A stretch of DNA of 5,871 bases from Bacteroidia bacterium (GTDB taxonomy: Bacteria; Bacteroidota; Bacteroidia; Bacteroidales; Prolixibacteraceae), in the NCBI GenBank assembly GCA_025358395.1, contig JANYJT010000245.1, positions 1-5,871 on the forward strand, read 5' to 3'. Under the pieces are notes generated by a model that was given only the letters and a program-made list of their open reading frames with translations, ran no database searches and had not been told where the DNA came from. Of this stretch, positions 1 through 5,699 are shown piece by piece; the stretch's first letter is position 1; each line of letters begins with the position of its first letter. The translations under genes were made by a program, and so were the position numbers.

Positions 1-36
1 CCCTATTGATGAAATCCATTGATTTTGTTTGGTCAT
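1..36 (-). CDS. tnpA: IS200/IS605 family transposase TnpA, N-terminal fragment cut by the window edge
   Basis: The first 12 codons on the minus strand read MTKQNQWISSIG and run open to the window edge. Nine of the 12 residues match the start of the complete TnpA at the other end of the window (MTKQQHWISSYG). The upstream DNA of both genes is also alike, including a short hairpin about 10 bases before the ATG. This is a second, diverged member of the same IS family in the same orientation. In this family TnpA is the HUH single-strand transposase that excises and inserts the element; those catalytic motifs lie outside the window, so intactness cannot be judged. No clear ribosome binding site precedes the ATG. 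Confidence 0.8.
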   Translation of the reverse strand, partial: MTKQNQWISSIG

Positions 37-45
37 TACAATACT

Positions 46-60
46 ATATGGTGACCATAT
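46..60 (-). repeat. Subterminal left-end hairpin of the left IS copy
   Basis: ATATGG and CCATAT form six perfect base pairs around a three-base loop. The right copy has an equivalent hairpin at 5700-5712 at the same distance from its tnpA start. In the IS200/IS605 family such subterminal hairpins are what TnpA binds. Position and conservation fit that role; binding itself is inferred. Confidence 0.6.
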
Positions 61-96
61 GCAATAAAGATTTCTGTTGAAGTGTTTTACGGCTGT

Positions 97-121
97 ATCC
101 CGCCAATGAATTGACGGGGAT
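97..121 (-). terminator. Imperfect hairpin just downstream of the last glycan gene
   Basis: Two 11-12-base arms (97-107 and 110-121) pair with one G-T wobble on the minus strand and one bulged base, around a tiny loop. The hairpin begins 8 bases after the stop of the GT4 gene. No run of T follows on the minus strand, so it is not a classic intrinsic terminator. It may be a transcript-stabilising or processing structure, or a feature of the site where the left IS inserted. Confidence 0.35.
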
Positions 122-128
122 TAGCCTG

Positions 129-1130
129 CTATGATCCTAAAGATTCAATAATTCTCTTAAAATTGATCCTACGTTGCTCTTTACTATATTTTGCGCGTTC
201 AGAAGAAATAAGTTCTGTTCGGTCAGTCGTATCATTTAATGCACTGGTTACTGCAGATACACCTGCGACAATATCACCATATTTTATTTTATATCCATTT
301 TCCTGAACCATTTCTGCCATACCATCTTTATCAGTAACTACCGGAACACATCCGAACTGAATTGCTTCAAGTAACGCAACACCTAAACTTTCTGTATATG
401 ATAACTGACAGTATACTTTTGTAGTGTTAAGTATCGCTGCAATTTCTTCACGGTTTTTTCGACCGAGGACTGTTATACTGTTACATCTTTGTTTTATATC
501 ATCATCTACATTCCCGATTAAGTAGAATGATATGTGCGGCATGGCTTTTGCAATAGCATCGTAAGTTATAAGACCTTTCAATGCCATGAAGTCGTCCGCA
601 TTCCCATACTGCCCGGCAATCATTACAACAACCGGTAGTTTCGGTTCGCACGGATACTCCGGGATTTCAGAACTGTTGTAAACTACTTCCGGTACAACTC
701 CAACAAGTTCTTCGACTTTCTGTTTATATGCATTTGAAGGAACAATTATTTTAGTTGCATTCTGTAAAACCCATCGGGTTATACGTCCGCGTATTTTTGT
801 AGATTGTAATCCGTAGTGGATTTCCGGCATATTACAAACTTCATATCCACCCACAATTACAATAGATGGTTTATCTAATATTTTTGAAACTGCTACTACA
901 TATGCAGTATGAATGTCTGCAGTCCATGTTACAGAAACGTCCGATGAGATAATTCCCGGTAATATCTGAAATAGCGCAGAGTGCATTAACCTGAAATAAC
1001 TTTTTCCGATTAAGTCAAGACCTACTGGGATTACTGTAAAATCTTTTGCAAGTAATCTTAAATCATCTTCAGAGAATACTGAATTTATATCTCCAATGTG
1101 GACTATAGTTTTTGCTTTAATAACGATCAA
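129..1130 (-). CDS. GT4-type glycosyltransferase
   Basis: This 333-aa protein is predicted to be a retaining glycosyltransferase that moves a sugar from a nucleotide donor onto a growing glycan at the cytoplasmic face of the membrane. It has two Rossmann-like halves. The C-terminal half carries the GT4 signature ESLGVALLEAI (about residues 247-257, an E-x7-E motif), followed by FGCVPVVTDKDGMAEMV (259-275). VVVMIAGQYG (167-176) starts the second domain. The length is slightly below the usual 350-400 aa. The start is unusual: TTG at 1130 lies 14 bases inside the upstream gene, and the Shine-Dalgarno-like AAGGGGG abuts it with no spacer. The next in-frame ATG is near residue 49, inside conserved sequence, so a non-ATG start is needed; an ATT three codons in is the alternative. 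It is the last gene of the glycan operon. Family is confident; sugar and linkage cannot be read. Confidence 0.85.
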   Translation of the reverse strand: MIVIKAKTIVHIGDINSVFSEDDLRLLAKDFTVIPVGLDLIGKSYFRLMHSALFQILPGIISSDVSVTWTADIHTAYVVAVSKILDKPSIVIVGGYEVCNMPEIHYGLQSTKIRGRITRWVLQNATKIIVPSNAYKQKVEELVGVVPEVVYNSSEIPEYPCEPKLPVVVMIAGQYGNADDFMALKGLITYDAIAKAMPHISFYLIGNVDDDIKQRCNSITVLGRKNREEIAAILNTTKVYCQLSYTESLGVALLEAIQFGCVPVVTDKDGMAEMVQENGYKIKYGDIVAGVSAVTSALNDTTDRTELISSERAKYSKEQRRINFKRIIESLGS

Positions 1131-1320
1131 CCCCCTTTAGATACGCTGAATATAAGAATGTTGATAATAAAGTTAGTATACAGATAAGTATAACTCCATT
1201 AATATCTACTGCTGTTTTAAAAATAGTTGTATTGAATATAACATAGAGACCGAGAAACCACGGCATCGTAGCTACATAGATGATTGCCATTTTAATCAGT
1301 ATTGCAGTTGTCGGACTCAT
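1117..1320 (-). CDS. Small two-helix membrane protein of unknown function
   Basis: This 67-aa protein is almost entirely hydrophobic, with predicted membrane helices at about residues 8-30 and 40-60 and a short charged tail (KGVDRY). I do not recognise a family. Its ATG overlaps the stop of the FkbM gene (ATGA), and a good ribosome binding site (AAAGGT, about 8 bases upstream) supports the start. Its 3' end overlaps the GT4 start by 14 bases. This tight placement between a methyltransferase and a glycosyltransferase suggests translational coupling and a role with the glycan enzymes, such as anchoring them to the membrane or helping move a lipid-linked glycan; that role is inference. Confidence 0.7.
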   Translation of the reverse strand: MSPTTAILIKMAIIYVATMPWFLGLYVIFNTTIFKTAVDINGVILICILTLLSTFLYSAYLKGVDRY

Positions 1321-2117
1321 TCTATGTTACCTTTCTTTCTGAATACACAATCCATTTGTGTTACCATTAAGTCACCTTTGATATTCGGATCATCATAGGT
1401 AGTATTACTCACATCGTAAATATTGATTAGTTTAAAACCTAATATATCTAATGCATTGAATATTTCTAAATATGCTTGATCATTCTGGTTTAGTTCTCTT
1501 TGAAATGAAATTTCTATGATTATCATATCAACATAATCTTTAAAAAATGATTTTCCACCACTAATTACAGCACGTTCTAAACCTTCAACATCTATTTTTA
1601 CAATATCTATTCTTCTACATCGTAGTTTTGGGATGTAACTATCTAATGTGATTACTTTTATTTTTTCAGTTTTTAATTCTTTAACTGATGGGTTGTTATT
1701 AGAGTATGTTTTACTTTGCGGAAGTAATGAGTTTGCCGGACTGAACGTTGTGATATTAATTTCACTTTCTCCGATAAAATTTGATATTGCAAGTTTTGAT
1801 AATGTTATATCACGTTTCCGGTTTGATTCTTTATCTGAATAATGATAATCGTTTATATTTTTTTCTAATATCTTGAATGTTTCACTTACTGGTTCAAAAC
1901 ATATGATATTTGCTTTCGGAAATGCATGGAACGCTGATAGTGCTACGTGACCTTCGTTTGCACCAATATCCATAATCCATTCCGGGTCAATGTTTTTTGG
2001 GAGATACTTAAAAGGGGAATCTCGCGCGGTTTTATCTAAAGCGTGTAATACTGATTTCGCTGTACTTACCGCAATCGGAGGTACAAACTCTTTCGCAAAT
2101 TCTTTTAAACTAACCAT
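1317..2117 (-). CDS. FkbM-family SAM-dependent methyltransferase
   Basis: This protein (266 aa from the chosen start) matches the FkbM-type methyltransferase fold (Methyltransf_21), whose members often O-methylate sugars in surface glycans. The SAM-binding loop is DIGANEG (about residues 50-56). The acidic residue after strand 2 is in CFEP (73-76), and the family hallmark KIDVEGLE lies at 174-181, followed by IIIEIS. An upstream ATG at 2132 has no ribosome binding site. The ATG at 2117 has GGAGTG seven bases before it and gives MVSLKEFAKEF, so I prefer 2117. The gene overlaps the GT10 gene by 13 bases and the next membrane protein by 4 bases (ATGA). It probably methylates a sugar added by the neighbouring transferases, possibly as a cap; the acceptor is inferred. 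Confidence 0.88.
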   Translation of the reverse strand: MVSLKEFAKEFVPPIAVSTAKSVLHALDKTARDSPFKYLPKNIDPEWIMDIGANEGHVALSAFHAFPKANIICFEPVSETFKILEKNINDYHYSDKESNRKRDITLSKLAISNFIGESEINITTFSPANSLLPQSKTYSNNNPSVKELKTEKIKVITLDSYIPKLRCRRIDIVKIDVEGLERAVISGGKSFFKDYVDMIIIEISFQRELNQNDQAYLEIFNALDILGFKLINIYDVSNTTYDDPNIKGDLMVTQMDCVFRKKGNIE

Positions 2118-3109
2118 TGTGATACACTCCATCGCAGTTTTTTTAAGAACATTAATTTGTCTTTTATGAATCGGTCTTTATCTGATATAGTTATTTCTGT
2201 TTTATTCTCGCATGAATGATCATATGACCACGGGTTTGATTCTATAAGTCGTATCACTAATGGATAGAAATTATAGTAGTTCAAACATTTATTGCGAGGT
2301 TCTTCTAATTTACTTTGGTTATAATTATTCGCTGATAGTTCAAACTCTATTTTATCTATAGTAGTTTCCATATCATTAATATCGATTTCTGTAAATGCCG
2401 AATAGTCAAAGTATTCATGAGGTCTTGCATTTCTCCATTCTTTATAACCAAGATTTTTGCAACCATAATAGAACGGATATGTTTTTGCAAGGTAACAATC
2501 AGTAAGTTTCTCTGTAAAATAATCACTTACTTTTTCATTTTCCATTACTATACTATATTTATACGGAGCTAATGCATCCCATTTATCTTTGACCGAGTTT
2601 ATCCCATCTCCATACAGATCTAACTGATCGCCAAAATGTTCTTTTAAGATTACTGCAGCATCATATCGTTTCTTATCTTTTTTTGATGTAATCAATGACA
2701 TGAGTTTCGGTTTCTTGATTTCTTTCATTGATACAAGTTCATCGTAAGTCTTGTTTATGATCCACGGTAGACCTTGGATATAATCTGTTGCATTATATTT
2801 TGATAGTTGTGATCGTGATAATTTCCAGTCACATGTGACTATATTATGAAACTGATTTAAGAATGAAACTGGATATGCTCCAATGTGCGGGGGTTCTCCG
2901 GTTATAAACAGCGTGTTCTTTTTCGGACACTTGCATGTTTCAGTTTTCGGGATCTGATCGTAGACAATCCAATAATCACATTCGTCTATATCCTCATTAA
3001 ATACAAACTTGTAATTCCCCCATATACAGTTTCCTCCGGGCGATTGTCTTCTGAATGACCCCCACCGTTCCGGGTCATATTCAAAACAACTTACTTTAAC
3101 GATTTTCAT
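2105..3109 (-). CDS. GT10 (fucosyltransferase-like) glycosyltransferase
   Basis: This protein (334 aa from the chosen start) carries the C-terminal signature of glycosyltransferase family 10, the alpha-1,3/1,4-fucosyltransferase family. YKYSIVMEN (about residues 183-191) and DYFTEKLTDCYLAKTYPFYYG (196-216) correspond to the nucleotide-sugar-binding stretch usually written YKFxLxFENS...DYxTEKL. The N-terminal half has FITGEPPHIGAYP (about 68-80), also seen in bacterial GT10-domain proteins. An ATG at 3142 exists, but it lacks a ribosome binding site. The ATG at 3109 overlaps the stop of an upstream 32-aa ORF (ATGA) and opens with a beta-strand-like MKIVKVSCF, so I use it. The 3' end overlaps the FkbM gene. 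Family is well supported; that the sugar is fucose is not established by sequence. Confidence 0.82.
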   Translation of the reverse strand: MKIVKVSCFEYDPERWGSFRRQSPGGNCIWGNYKFVFNEDIDECDYWIVYDQIPKTETCKCPKKNTLFITGEPPHIGAYPVSFLNQFHNIVTCDWKLSRSQLSKYNATDYIQGLPWIINKTYDELVSMKEIKKPKLMSLITSKKDKKRYDAAVILKEHFGDQLDLYGDGINSVKDKWDALAPYKYSIVMENEKVSDYFTEKLTDCYLAKTYPFYYGCKNLGYKEWRNARPHEYFDYSAFTEIDINDMETTIDKIEFELSANNYNQSKLEEPRNKCLNYYNFYPLVIRLIESNPWSYDHSCENKTEITISDKDRFIKDKLMFLKKLRWSVSQWLV

Positions 3110-3204
3110 ATAGTCACACATCCAACATAGTTTGTATTCCATCCATTAATTAGAAACATATGATAACCATTACCATTATAGAGTATAGGACGAATCGTTG
3201 TCAT
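3106..3204 (-). CDS. 32-aa small ORF between the GT2 and GT10 genes
   Basis: The ORF begins MTTIRPILYNGNGYHMFLIN and ends VGCVTI. Its ATG has GGAGTG seven bases upstream, located in the last codons of the GT2 gene, with only one base between the GT2 stop and this ATG. Its stop overlaps the GT10 ATG (ATGA). A good ribosome binding site, tight upstream spacing and a 4-base coupled overlap together argue for real translation. The peptide is rich in Gly, Asn and aromatic residues and alternates hydrophobic positions, as in a beta-hairpin; no membrane helix or known family is evident. It could be a small partner protein, or a leader-like ORF that couples GT2 translation to GT10. Confidence 0.55.
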   Translation of the reverse strand: MTTIRPILYNGNGYHMFLINGWNTNYVGCVTI

Positions 3205-3205
3205 A

Positions 3206-4087
3206 TTATTTCACTCCAATTTTTTGTTGAAGACCCCATTTAATCATTTTCGGTAATCGTGTTCCGAACTGTTCAAGTTGTGATTTTACACAAACGAGTT
3301 TATCTATTAATCTTCTCATTTCATATTTATCGATTGAATCTTGCGGAATGTCATTATACTGTTTTAAATAATAATCTACAGTTACAAAGAATGCTTCTTC
3401 TGATGTTCGTTTTGCGTGTATAGTTTGTGAACCCTGACTGCTACTTATACGGTATCTTAATAGTGGCGCGTCAATTACCATTATGTGACTGAACTTTGCA
3501 GCACGTAACCACATATCTAAATCCGAAGAATACCGGAACATATCATATCTGAACGGAGCTAAATGGGTATATACTTCTTTTGAAAACATTGCTGATGGTG
3601 TGAATAATGTATTGCCATTATTTAATGTTGAGATAAGAACGTCGCGCTGATTTAATGGTTTTTGGTTTTTGTATTCTTCAACTATCGGGATTCTTTTGAT
3701 TATATTATAATCAGCATCGATAAATTCTCCACCCGTGAATACAGCACATACATTTGGATTGTTTTCTAATGCTTCGATTTGTCTTTCGACCATATAAGGT
3801 TTATAAACATCATCTGAATGAAAGACAGATGCATATTTTCCGGTCATATAATTAAAACAGCGATTCCAGTTATCTTCACCGACATCACTATGCTGTGGGT
3901 ATACATATGTTTCGATTCTCGAATCTTCAATTAATTTAACTCGGTCTACAGTATCATCAGATGAATTATTATCTACAATAATTATTTCGAGATTCTGATA
4001 GGTTTGTGAAATTATAGATTGTAATGTTTTATTAATAGTTTTTGAAGAGTTGTAAGTCGGGATACAAATAGTTACTAACGGTTCCAT
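3206..4087 (-). CDS. GT2-family glycosyltransferase (GT-A fold)
   Basis: This 293-aa protein is predicted to be an inverting glycosyltransferase. It opens with the GT2 N-terminal strand VTICIPTYNSSKTINKTLQS (residues 5-24). Next come IIIVDNNSSDDT (35-46), where Asp39 would contact the nucleotide, and FHSDDV (89-94), the DxD-type metal site. SSDLDMWLRAAKF (187-199) matches the region of the catalytic acidic residue. RYRISSSQGS (211-220) is typical of the C-terminal part of the domain. No membrane helix is seen, so it is likely a soluble or peripheral cytoplasmic enzyme. The ATG has GAGGA seven bases upstream, in the end of the preceding membrane protein gene (3-base gap). It is the first sugar-transfer gene of the operon and may add the first or second sugar; the substrate is unknown. 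Confidence 0.9.
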   Translation of the reverse strand: MEPLVTICIPTYNSSKTINKTLQSIISQTYQNLEIIIVDNNSSDDTVDRVKLIEDSRIETYVYPQHSDVGEDNWNRCFNYMTGKYASVFHSDDVYKPYMVERQIEALENNPNVCAVFTGGEFIDADYNIIKRIPIVEEYKNQKPLNQRDVLISTLNNGNTLFTPSAMFSKEVYTHLAPFRYDMFRYSSDLDMWLRAAKFSHIMVIDAPLLRYRISSSQGSQTIHAKRTSEEAFFVTVDYYLKQYNDIPQDSIDKYEMRRLIDKLVCVKSQLEQFGTRLPKMIKWGLQQKIGVK

Positions 4088-4090
4088 AAA

Positions 4091-4438
4091 TCATTCCTCG
4101 CGTTCTTCTTTTTTAATATCAAGATGTTTCATGATAAGTTTTACGTTATCACATATTTCTAAAAATTCATCGTTCTGACTTTTGTTACCGAATCGTTGTT
4201 CTGCTTTCCATAAACCTTTTTTATCATAGATGTATCCTACCCCCCAACATATTCCGATATATGATATTGGGAGAACGATATAAACTACAACTGCGGGTAT
4301 CCCATAAAAGTTAAATGTGCTTTCCCATACTTTAGCGAAAGTCAGGATGTTCACTACAGTTATAATTGATCCAACTATACCGACACCAGCCATAAACCGT
4401 AATCTATGCTTAGCTACAAAATCCACATCTAAAGGCAT
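4091..4438 (-). CDS. Small two-helix membrane protein with a charged C-terminal tail
   Basis: This 115-aa protein has predicted membrane helices at about residues 14-34 and 46-70. A hydrophilic, probably helical tail (75-115) follows and ends in KKEEREE. I do not recognise the family. The ATG is preceded by GGAG with a 7-base spacer, and only two bases separate it from the previous gene. The stop lies three bases before the GT2 gene, whose ribosome binding site is inside this gene's last codons, so translation is probably coupled. The layout, two helices plus a cytoplasmic tail next to soluble glycosyltransferases, would suit a membrane scaffold for them, though that is only inference. Confidence 0.75.
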   Translation of the reverse strand: MPLDVDFVAKHRLRFMAGVGIVGSIITVVNILTFAKVWESTFNFYGIPAVVVYIVLPISYIGICWGVGYIYDKKGLWKAEQRFGNKSQNDEFLEICDNVKLIMKHLDIKKEEREE

Positions 4439-4440
4439 AA

Positions 4441-4644
4441 TTAATCTCCGTTATCCGTTAACATATACCCGAATACTATCAAGAAGATCCCTGATGCTAA
4501 AAAGACTAATGTAAATATAATGAGTGCTACTGAATTTAATGGATCTGATTCTAATGAGGGGTTAGGCGAACTTAACCAATACATCATCAGACCTGCTAAT
4601 GCAAGACTTATCAATCCGAATATTTGGTATCCGCTTAATCCCAT
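4441..4644 (-). CDS. Small two-helix membrane protein
   Basis: This 67-aa protein has predicted membrane helices at about residues 5-24 and 38-62, joined by a short Pro/Ser-rich loop (SSPNPSLESDP). No family is recognised. The ATG has GGAG six bases upstream. The ten bases CGGAGATTAA before this start recur before the next gene, so the two membrane-protein genes share a translation-initiation module, possibly from duplication of the segment. The proteins themselves do not look alike. The gene sits 38 bases after the Cys-rich protein gene and two bases before the 115-aa membrane protein gene. Confidence 0.7.
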   Translation of the reverse strand: MGLSGYQIFGLISLALAGLMMYWLSSPNPSLESDPLNSVALIIFTLVFLASGIFLIVFGYMLTDNGD

Positions 4645-4682
4645 TTTAATCTCCGCAGTAAATTTATAATATAGTGGGGGTT

Positions 4683-5081
4683 TTAGGATGTTAAAGGTTT
4701 CGTATTATCAGTATCACATTCTTCAAATAATGCACAGGTTCCAATACCGTACCGGTTCATCCCGAGCATTGCCATTGTTGTGTCCGGGATGCGATGATCG
4801 TATTCGAAATAATTAAGTATAATATCACTTTGCATATAACAATAACTGATAGGTAAGTTTTTATTTAATCTTTCTATTGACTCTTTTTTATTTGTAAGAA
4901 AATCGTGTGAACATCTATTACAGTTCCACGAGTTCCAACTATCGAAGTCTGACATTACGCGAGGACTGATATCATAATGAGAACCAGTGAAATAAATTCC
5001 ACCGATTGTACGAACGTTCGGGACATGTTTGCGTTTATACTCTTTTGTGAATTGACCGATTGTATATCCCATATAAATCAA
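4683..5081 (-). CDS. Unrecognised Cys-rich protein, possibly metal-binding
   Basis: This soluble 132-aa protein (129 aa from the ATG) belongs to no family I recognise. Cysteines fall in a pattern that could bind zinc: CNRC followed by His (SWNCNRCSHD), one Cys in SYCYM, and CALFEEC near the C-terminus (GIGTCALFEECD). The middle is rich in aromatic and acidic residues (FDSWNSWN, YFEYDHRIP). Two starts are possible. TTG at 5081 overlaps the stop of the upstream 34-aa ORF (TTGA) but sits only three bases after AAGGA. The ATG at 5072 sits 12 bases after the same AAGGA and gives MGYTIGQF. Either could be right. Its stop precedes the first membrane-protein gene by 38 bases. No link to glycan synthesis is visible beyond position. 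Confidence 0.65.
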   Translation of the reverse strand: MIYMGYTIGQFTKEYKRKHVPNVRTIGGIYFTGSHYDISPRVMSDFDSWNSWNCNRCSHDFLTNKKESIERLNKNLPISYCYMQSDIILNYFEYDHRIPDTTMAMLGMNRYGIGTCALFEECDTDNTKPLTS

Positions 5082-5182
5082 TCGTCCTTAGATCTTATTA
5101 TCATAACTTCATTACAGGGATATCCCGATTTTATAAGTGCTGACTTTATTTTTTTTGTTACTTCATTCATTGGTTCACTCAT
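5078..5182 (-). CDS. 34-aa small ORF at the head of the operon
   Basis: The ORF starts MSEPMNEVTKKIKSALIKSG and ends with a hydrophobic patch and charged tail (VMIIRSKDD). It reads like a short amphipathic helix followed by a strand. Its stop overlaps the TTG candidate start of the Cys-rich gene (TTGA) and lies six bases before that gene's ATG, which would allow translational coupling. The ribosome binding site is weak (GTGG close to the ATG). An internal ATG at 5170 has GAGTG five bases upstream and is an alternative start. An AT-rich TATA-like stretch lies about 27 bases upstream. No family is recognised. It could be a genuine small protein or the relic of a longer gene damaged at the IS junction. 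Confidence 0.45.
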   Translation of the reverse strand: MSEPMNEVTKKIKSALIKSGYPCNEVMIIRSKDD

Positions 5183-5204
5183 AAGTCCACACTTTCCACG
5201 GAGC

Positions 5205-5214
5205 TATTTTATTT
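5205..5214 (-). promoter_or_regulatory. Possible archaeal TATA-type promoter for the cargo operon
   Basis: The minus strand reads AAATAAAATA here, centred about 27 bases before the ATG of the first small ORF. That spacing fits an archaeal TATA box driving a leaderless or nearly leaderless transcript. It is the most plausible start signal for the long gene string, since the genes downstream leave little room for promoters. In an AT-rich region such a match can arise by chance. Confidence 0.3.
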
Positions 5215-5277
5215 GACCATAGATTTTGTGATCTGTGACTTCTTGGGGTACAATCGGTACTGGTACGCTTTCAGCAC
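5209..5277 (-). pseudogene. tnpB: Truncated tnpB, N-terminal remnant
   Basis: One base after the tnpA stop, a GTG opens a frame reading VLKAYQYRLYPKKSQITKS, the typical N-terminus of TnpB (compare the common pattern MxKAYxYRLYPxxxQ). The frame then reaches a stop after 22 codons, and recognisable TnpB sequence ends at about 5224. The normal gene has roughly 370-420 codons, so nearly all of it is missing, including the RuvC nuclease and zinc-finger parts. The remnant shows that the complete tnpA belongs to an IS605-type tnpA-tnpB element whose right side was lost where the cargo genes begin. Confidence 0.75.
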
Positions 5278-5278
5278 G

Positions 5279-5689
5279 TTATCTTTCCTTCTGCGTCTCG
5301 ATGTATTTTATCACAACTTCTCTCGAACAATCCCCACAGGTTCCGATATAATAAGACGGGTTCCACAGATGATCTTTCCACAATTTTGACCGTAATTCCG
5401 GGAACTCCTCGAACAGTTTCTTAGCGGTAATGCCCTTCAAGACCTTGGTGATAGTTGATGGAGCGAACTTCGGATGTGCTCTGATGAACAAATGGACATG
5501 ATCCGGTTGAACCTCTTGAACTACAATATCGAACCCTTTCTCGATGGAGATAGATTTGTTCAATTCTTCCAAGCGTTCGGCAATATCTCCGATCAGAACT
5601 TTTCTGCGGTATTTTGTTGACCATACAAAGTGATAATTCACGTTGTATGCGCAACCATATGAAGAAATCCAGTGCTGTTGCTTGGTCAT
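5279..5689 (-). CDS. tnpA: IS200/IS605 family transposase TnpA (HUH, Y1 type)
   Basis: This 136-aa protein is a complete Y1 transposase of the usual family length. The HUH metal-binding motif is HVH (residues 64-66, in QPDHVHLFIR). The catalytic tyrosine is most likely Tyr129 in VVIKYIETQ, with the conserved Gln133 one helix turn later. KYRRKVL (26-32) and LWNPSYYIGTCGD (108-120) are other conserved blocks. In this family a TnpA dimer cuts and rejoins single-stranded DNA at hairpin-marked ends without target duplication. All key residues are present, so the protein may be active. No clear ribosome binding site precedes the ATG; a GATATATC about 31 bases upstream could be a TATA box for a leaderless transcript. 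The DNA is visibly richer in G and C than the adjoining cargo. Confidence 0.96.
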   Translation of the reverse strand: MTKQQHWISSYGCAYNVNYHFVWSTKYRRKVLIGDIAERLEELNKSISIEKGFDIVVQEVQPDHVHLFIRAHPKFAPSTITKVLKGITAKKLFEEFPELRSKLWKDHLWNPSYYIGTCGDCSREVVIKYIETQKER

Positions 5690-5699
5690 TGTTATACTA

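Larger units (their letters stand above)
1..76 (-). mobile_element. Left end of an IS200/IS605-type element, running out of the window
   Basis: The 40 bases before the tnpA ATG align with the 41 bases before the complete tnpA at 5690-5730, at about 28 identical positions with one gap. Similarity begins at TTCA[A/C]CAGAAA, which suggests that the element starts just after TTCAA (81-77 on the minus strand). It contains a subterminal hairpin at 46-60. The exact tip is inferred from where the two copies stop matching and was not observed directly. Confidence 0.6.

Noticed and set aside
1648..1842. Plus-strand open frame of 64 codons
   Set aside because: It lies antisense inside the FkbM methyltransferase gene, whose motifs are clear, and has no supporting ribosome binding site or family resemblance.
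4317..4514. Plus-strand open frame of 65 codons
   Set aside because: It runs antisense across two membrane-protein genes that have good ribosome binding sites; its composition looks like a reverse-frame shadow.
4660..4675. AT-rich TATATTATAAAT as a promoter for the membrane-protein genes
   Set aside because: It lies so close to the ATG that transcription would begin at about the start codon, yet the gene has a good ribosome binding site that must be transcribed. The tight spacing fits read-through from upstream.
4977..5216. Plus-strand open frame of 79 codons
   Set aside because: It is antisense to the Cys-rich gene and the 34-aa ORF, and its hydrophobic stretch results from the complementary Lys- and Asn-rich coding.
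5244..5266. GTAC-containing inverted repeats as a right-end hairpin of the tnpA element
   Set aside because: GTAC pairs with itself trivially, the arms are only four bases, and the DNA codes for the conserved TnpB N-terminus, which explains it better.
5421..5654. Second minus-strand frame inside tnpA
   Set aside because: It is an out-of-frame shadow of the intact TnpA, which carries all catalytic motifs.
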